Shown here piece by piece: positions 62,469-64,000 of a DNA stretch of 64,000 nucleotides. Source of the stretch: SZUA-309 sp965233675 (GTDB lineage: Bacteria; Pseudomonadota; Gammaproteobacteria; Pseudomonadales; Azotimanducaceae); contig OZ247498.1 of NCBI GenBank assembly GCA_965233675.1, positions 2,294,001 to 2,358,000 of the forward strand, in the 5' to 3' direction. The stretch's first letter is position 1. Each line of letters opens with the position of its first letter. The position numbers were made by a program, and so were the translations under genes. The notes under the pieces were generated by a model, which saw nothing but the letters and a program-made list of their open reading frames with translations, had not been told where the DNA came from and searched no databases.

Positions 62469-64000
62469 ATGCCAAGGAAGCGCCCGAATGCGGTCCTGCT
62501 GCTGTCTCTGGGTATCGCAGTGTCGGGCACGTCTGCCCATGCGTCCGAGGTCAGCGACAACCGCCAGATTGAAGAGATGGTTGTCACCGCCCCACTGAGC
62601 CGGTTTTCGGCCACCAAGTCCGATACCCCCATCATGGAGACGGCCCGGTCCGTTTCGGTGGAGACGCAGCAGCAGATCCTGGACCGCGGTGCGCTGAACA
62701 TCGCCGACACCTACGTCTACAAGTCCGGCGTCTTCGGTGACACCTACGGCTATGCCACCCGGGGTGACTGGGTGCTTGTTCGTGGTCTGGACGTGCCCGA
62801 ATACCGGGACAGCCTCCAGGGCCTGTTCGGCAACTACAACAGCACGCGGGTCGACATCTACACCGTTGAACAGGTGGAGATCCTCAAAGGCCCCGCCTCC
62901 GTCCTCTACGGCCGTGGCTCTCCCGGCGGGATCGTCAATGCGGTGAGCAAGGTGCCCGACCGGGAGGCTTCGAGTGAGGTGGTCGCCGACGCGGGTAACT
63001 ACGGACGCTTCCAACTGGCCGGCGACCTGAATGGCGCCTTCGACGACTCGGAACGCTGGCTGTTCAGGGTGATTGGCCTGTACCGGCAGAACGACTCCCA
63101 GGTCGATTTTGTGGAAGAGGAGGCAATCACCTTCGCGCCCTCCATCACCTGGATGCCAACCGATCAGACCGAACTGACGTTGCTGGCCAACTATCAGAAG
63201 ATCAACGGCGACGTGGGTGCGCAATTCCTGCCGGTTTCCGGCACCCTCGAGCCGGGCCCGGACGGCCGCCATATCGCCGCCTCCACCTACTCGGGAGAGC
63301 CGGACTTCAATCACTACGACACCGAGTCCACCTCGATCACCCTGCTCGGGTCGCACCAGTTCAACGAGACCTGGGCAATCGAGGGAACAGCGCGAATCAC
63401 CAACAGTGAATCAGATTACCAGCAGGCATGGACGGCCTTCATCGGTGGCGATCGATACATTTACGATACGGATGGCTCGCTCTACGAAGACGGGCTGGTT
63501 CCACGCAGCTTCTATCTGGCCGAAGGGGCGTCAGATCAGGCCGCCATCGACCTTCGCACCCGCATCAATTTCGACACAGGCAGCCTGAACCACGAGATTC
63601 TCGCCGGCGTGCACTATCAGGAGGTCGACGTCGAGGATGCCACTTCCTACAACTACGCCATGGGTTACAACTTCCTGCCGGATCCGACCACCTGGGATAC
63701 CCGCTACTGGCTGAATCTTTATGAGCCGGTCTACGGCAACGTCCCGGAGGCGGGCGAACTGCTGCCGCTCTTCGAATCGCCCACCAGCACCACCACGGAC
63801 TCCGGGATCTACATAAACGATCACATCGTGGTCGCCAACTGGCACCTCACCCTTGGCGTTCGTTTCGACGACGCCGAAACCGATACCGGCACCACCACCC
63901 AGAAGGACGACGAAGTGAGCACGAGCTTCGGCCTGCTTTATGAGTTCGAAAACGGCTTCTCTCCGTACCTGAGCTATGCGGAATCGTTCGAACCGGTCGC
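62469..64000 (+). CDS. TonB-dependent siderophore receptor (partial)
   Basis: First 510 codons of an outer-membrane receptor that continues past the window. A signal peptide (about 1-26, TSAHA) leads to the TonB box region EEMVVTAPLSR (35-45), then the plug domain with GVFGDTYGYATRGDWVLVRGLD and VEQVEILKGPASVLYGRGSPGG, both hallmark blocks of siderophore receptors. The barrel follows with NYQKINGDVG. GGAG precedes the ATG. It is Fur-controlled by the adjacent box. The siderophore cannot be told; ferrichrome-type by general pattern. Confidence 0.93.
   Translation, partial: MPRKRPNAVLLLSLGIAVSGTSAHASEVSDNRQIEEMVVTAPLSRFSATKSDTPIMETARSVSVETQQQILDRGALNIADTYVYKSGVFGDTYGYATRGDWVLVRGLDVPEYRDSLQGLFGNYNSTRVDIYTVEQVEILKGPASVLYGRGSPGGIVNAVSKVPDREASSEVVADAGNYGRFQLAGDLNGAFDDSERWLFRVIGLYRQNDSQVDFVEEEAITFAPSITWMPTDQTELTLLANYQKINGDVGAQFLPVSGTLEPGPDGRHIAASTYSGEPDFNHYDTESTSITLLGSHQFNETWAIEGTARITNSESDYQQAWTAFIGGDRYIYDTDGSLYEDGLVPRSFYLAEGASDQAAIDLRTRINFDTGSLNHEILAGVHYQEVDVEDATSYNYAMGYNFLPDPTTWDTRYWLNLYEPVYGNVPEAGELLPLFESPTSTTTDSGIYINDHIVVANWHLTLGVRFDDAETDTGTTTQKDDEVSTSFGLLYEFENGFSPYLSYAESFEPV

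Overview
The window looks like a chromosomal segment of a high-GC gammaproteobacterium. This is an inference from the style of the housekeeping genes (AsnS, CysS, LipA, RarD, CspA, TesB), the RND and TonB systems, the DUF3106, DUF4389 and DUF3014 proteins, and the GTG/TTG starts and ATGA overlaps. The lineage below class cannot be read from the sequence. No rRNA, tRNA, CRISPR array, insertion sequence or prophage was seen. Coding density is high and genes sit in short operons on both strands.

Layout. 1-9.2 kb: small stress and detoxification genes (DUF6515 surface protein, tautomerase-like protein, CPBP protease, hydrolase, Fe-S type HTH regulator divergent to a VOC protein, carotenoid oxygenase, M48 lipoprotein protease, an unannotated 44-aa membrane peptide with a strong terminator, glyoxalase I, GST). 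9.5-17 kb: RND efflux pair and a PEP-synthase-like enzyme with a small membrane partner. 17-22.2 kb: hydrolase, LLM flavin oxidoreductase, PPOX protein, CspA, trypsin-like protease coupled to a CitE-like lyase. 22.3-26.5 kb: sigma factor operon with three small envelope proteins, a DUF4382 lipoprotein and a membrane protein. 26.8-34.5 kb: SDR/CMD/crotonase genes, threonine ammonia-lyase, a flavodoxin-like gene split by a stop codon, and DUF4389, GNAT-like and DUF3014 genes. 34.6-42.9 kb: AsnS, a heterodimeric ABC exporter, a metal-ligand-poor amidohydrolase, acyl-CoA dehydrogenase and a sulfotransferase. 43.0-45.4 kb: the most unusual locus, a UrtA-like substrate-binding lipoprotein coupled to a pentameric ligand-gated ion channel (pLGIC) homologue. 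45.5-56 kb: LipA, M17 peptidase, HisI, CysS, FAD monooxygenase, M20 peptidase, HNH protein, SPOR lipoprotein, RarD, GloB, cupin. 56-64 kb: TesB, membrane protein, peroxiredoxin, NUDIX, EamA, APH-like kinase, esterase, and a TonB receptor behind a Fur box that runs off the window.

How genes may work together. Two glyoxalase-system genes (GloA-like at 8 kb, GloB at 55 kb) plus a GST suggest glutathione-dependent detoxification. The SBP-channel pair has no UrtBCDE permease or ATPase beside it, so the binding protein may load or gate the channel rather than feed an ABC importer (inference). A recurring feature is short tandem duplication in the spacers. At five genes it spans the stop codon, so the stop is duplicated while the protein is unchanged.
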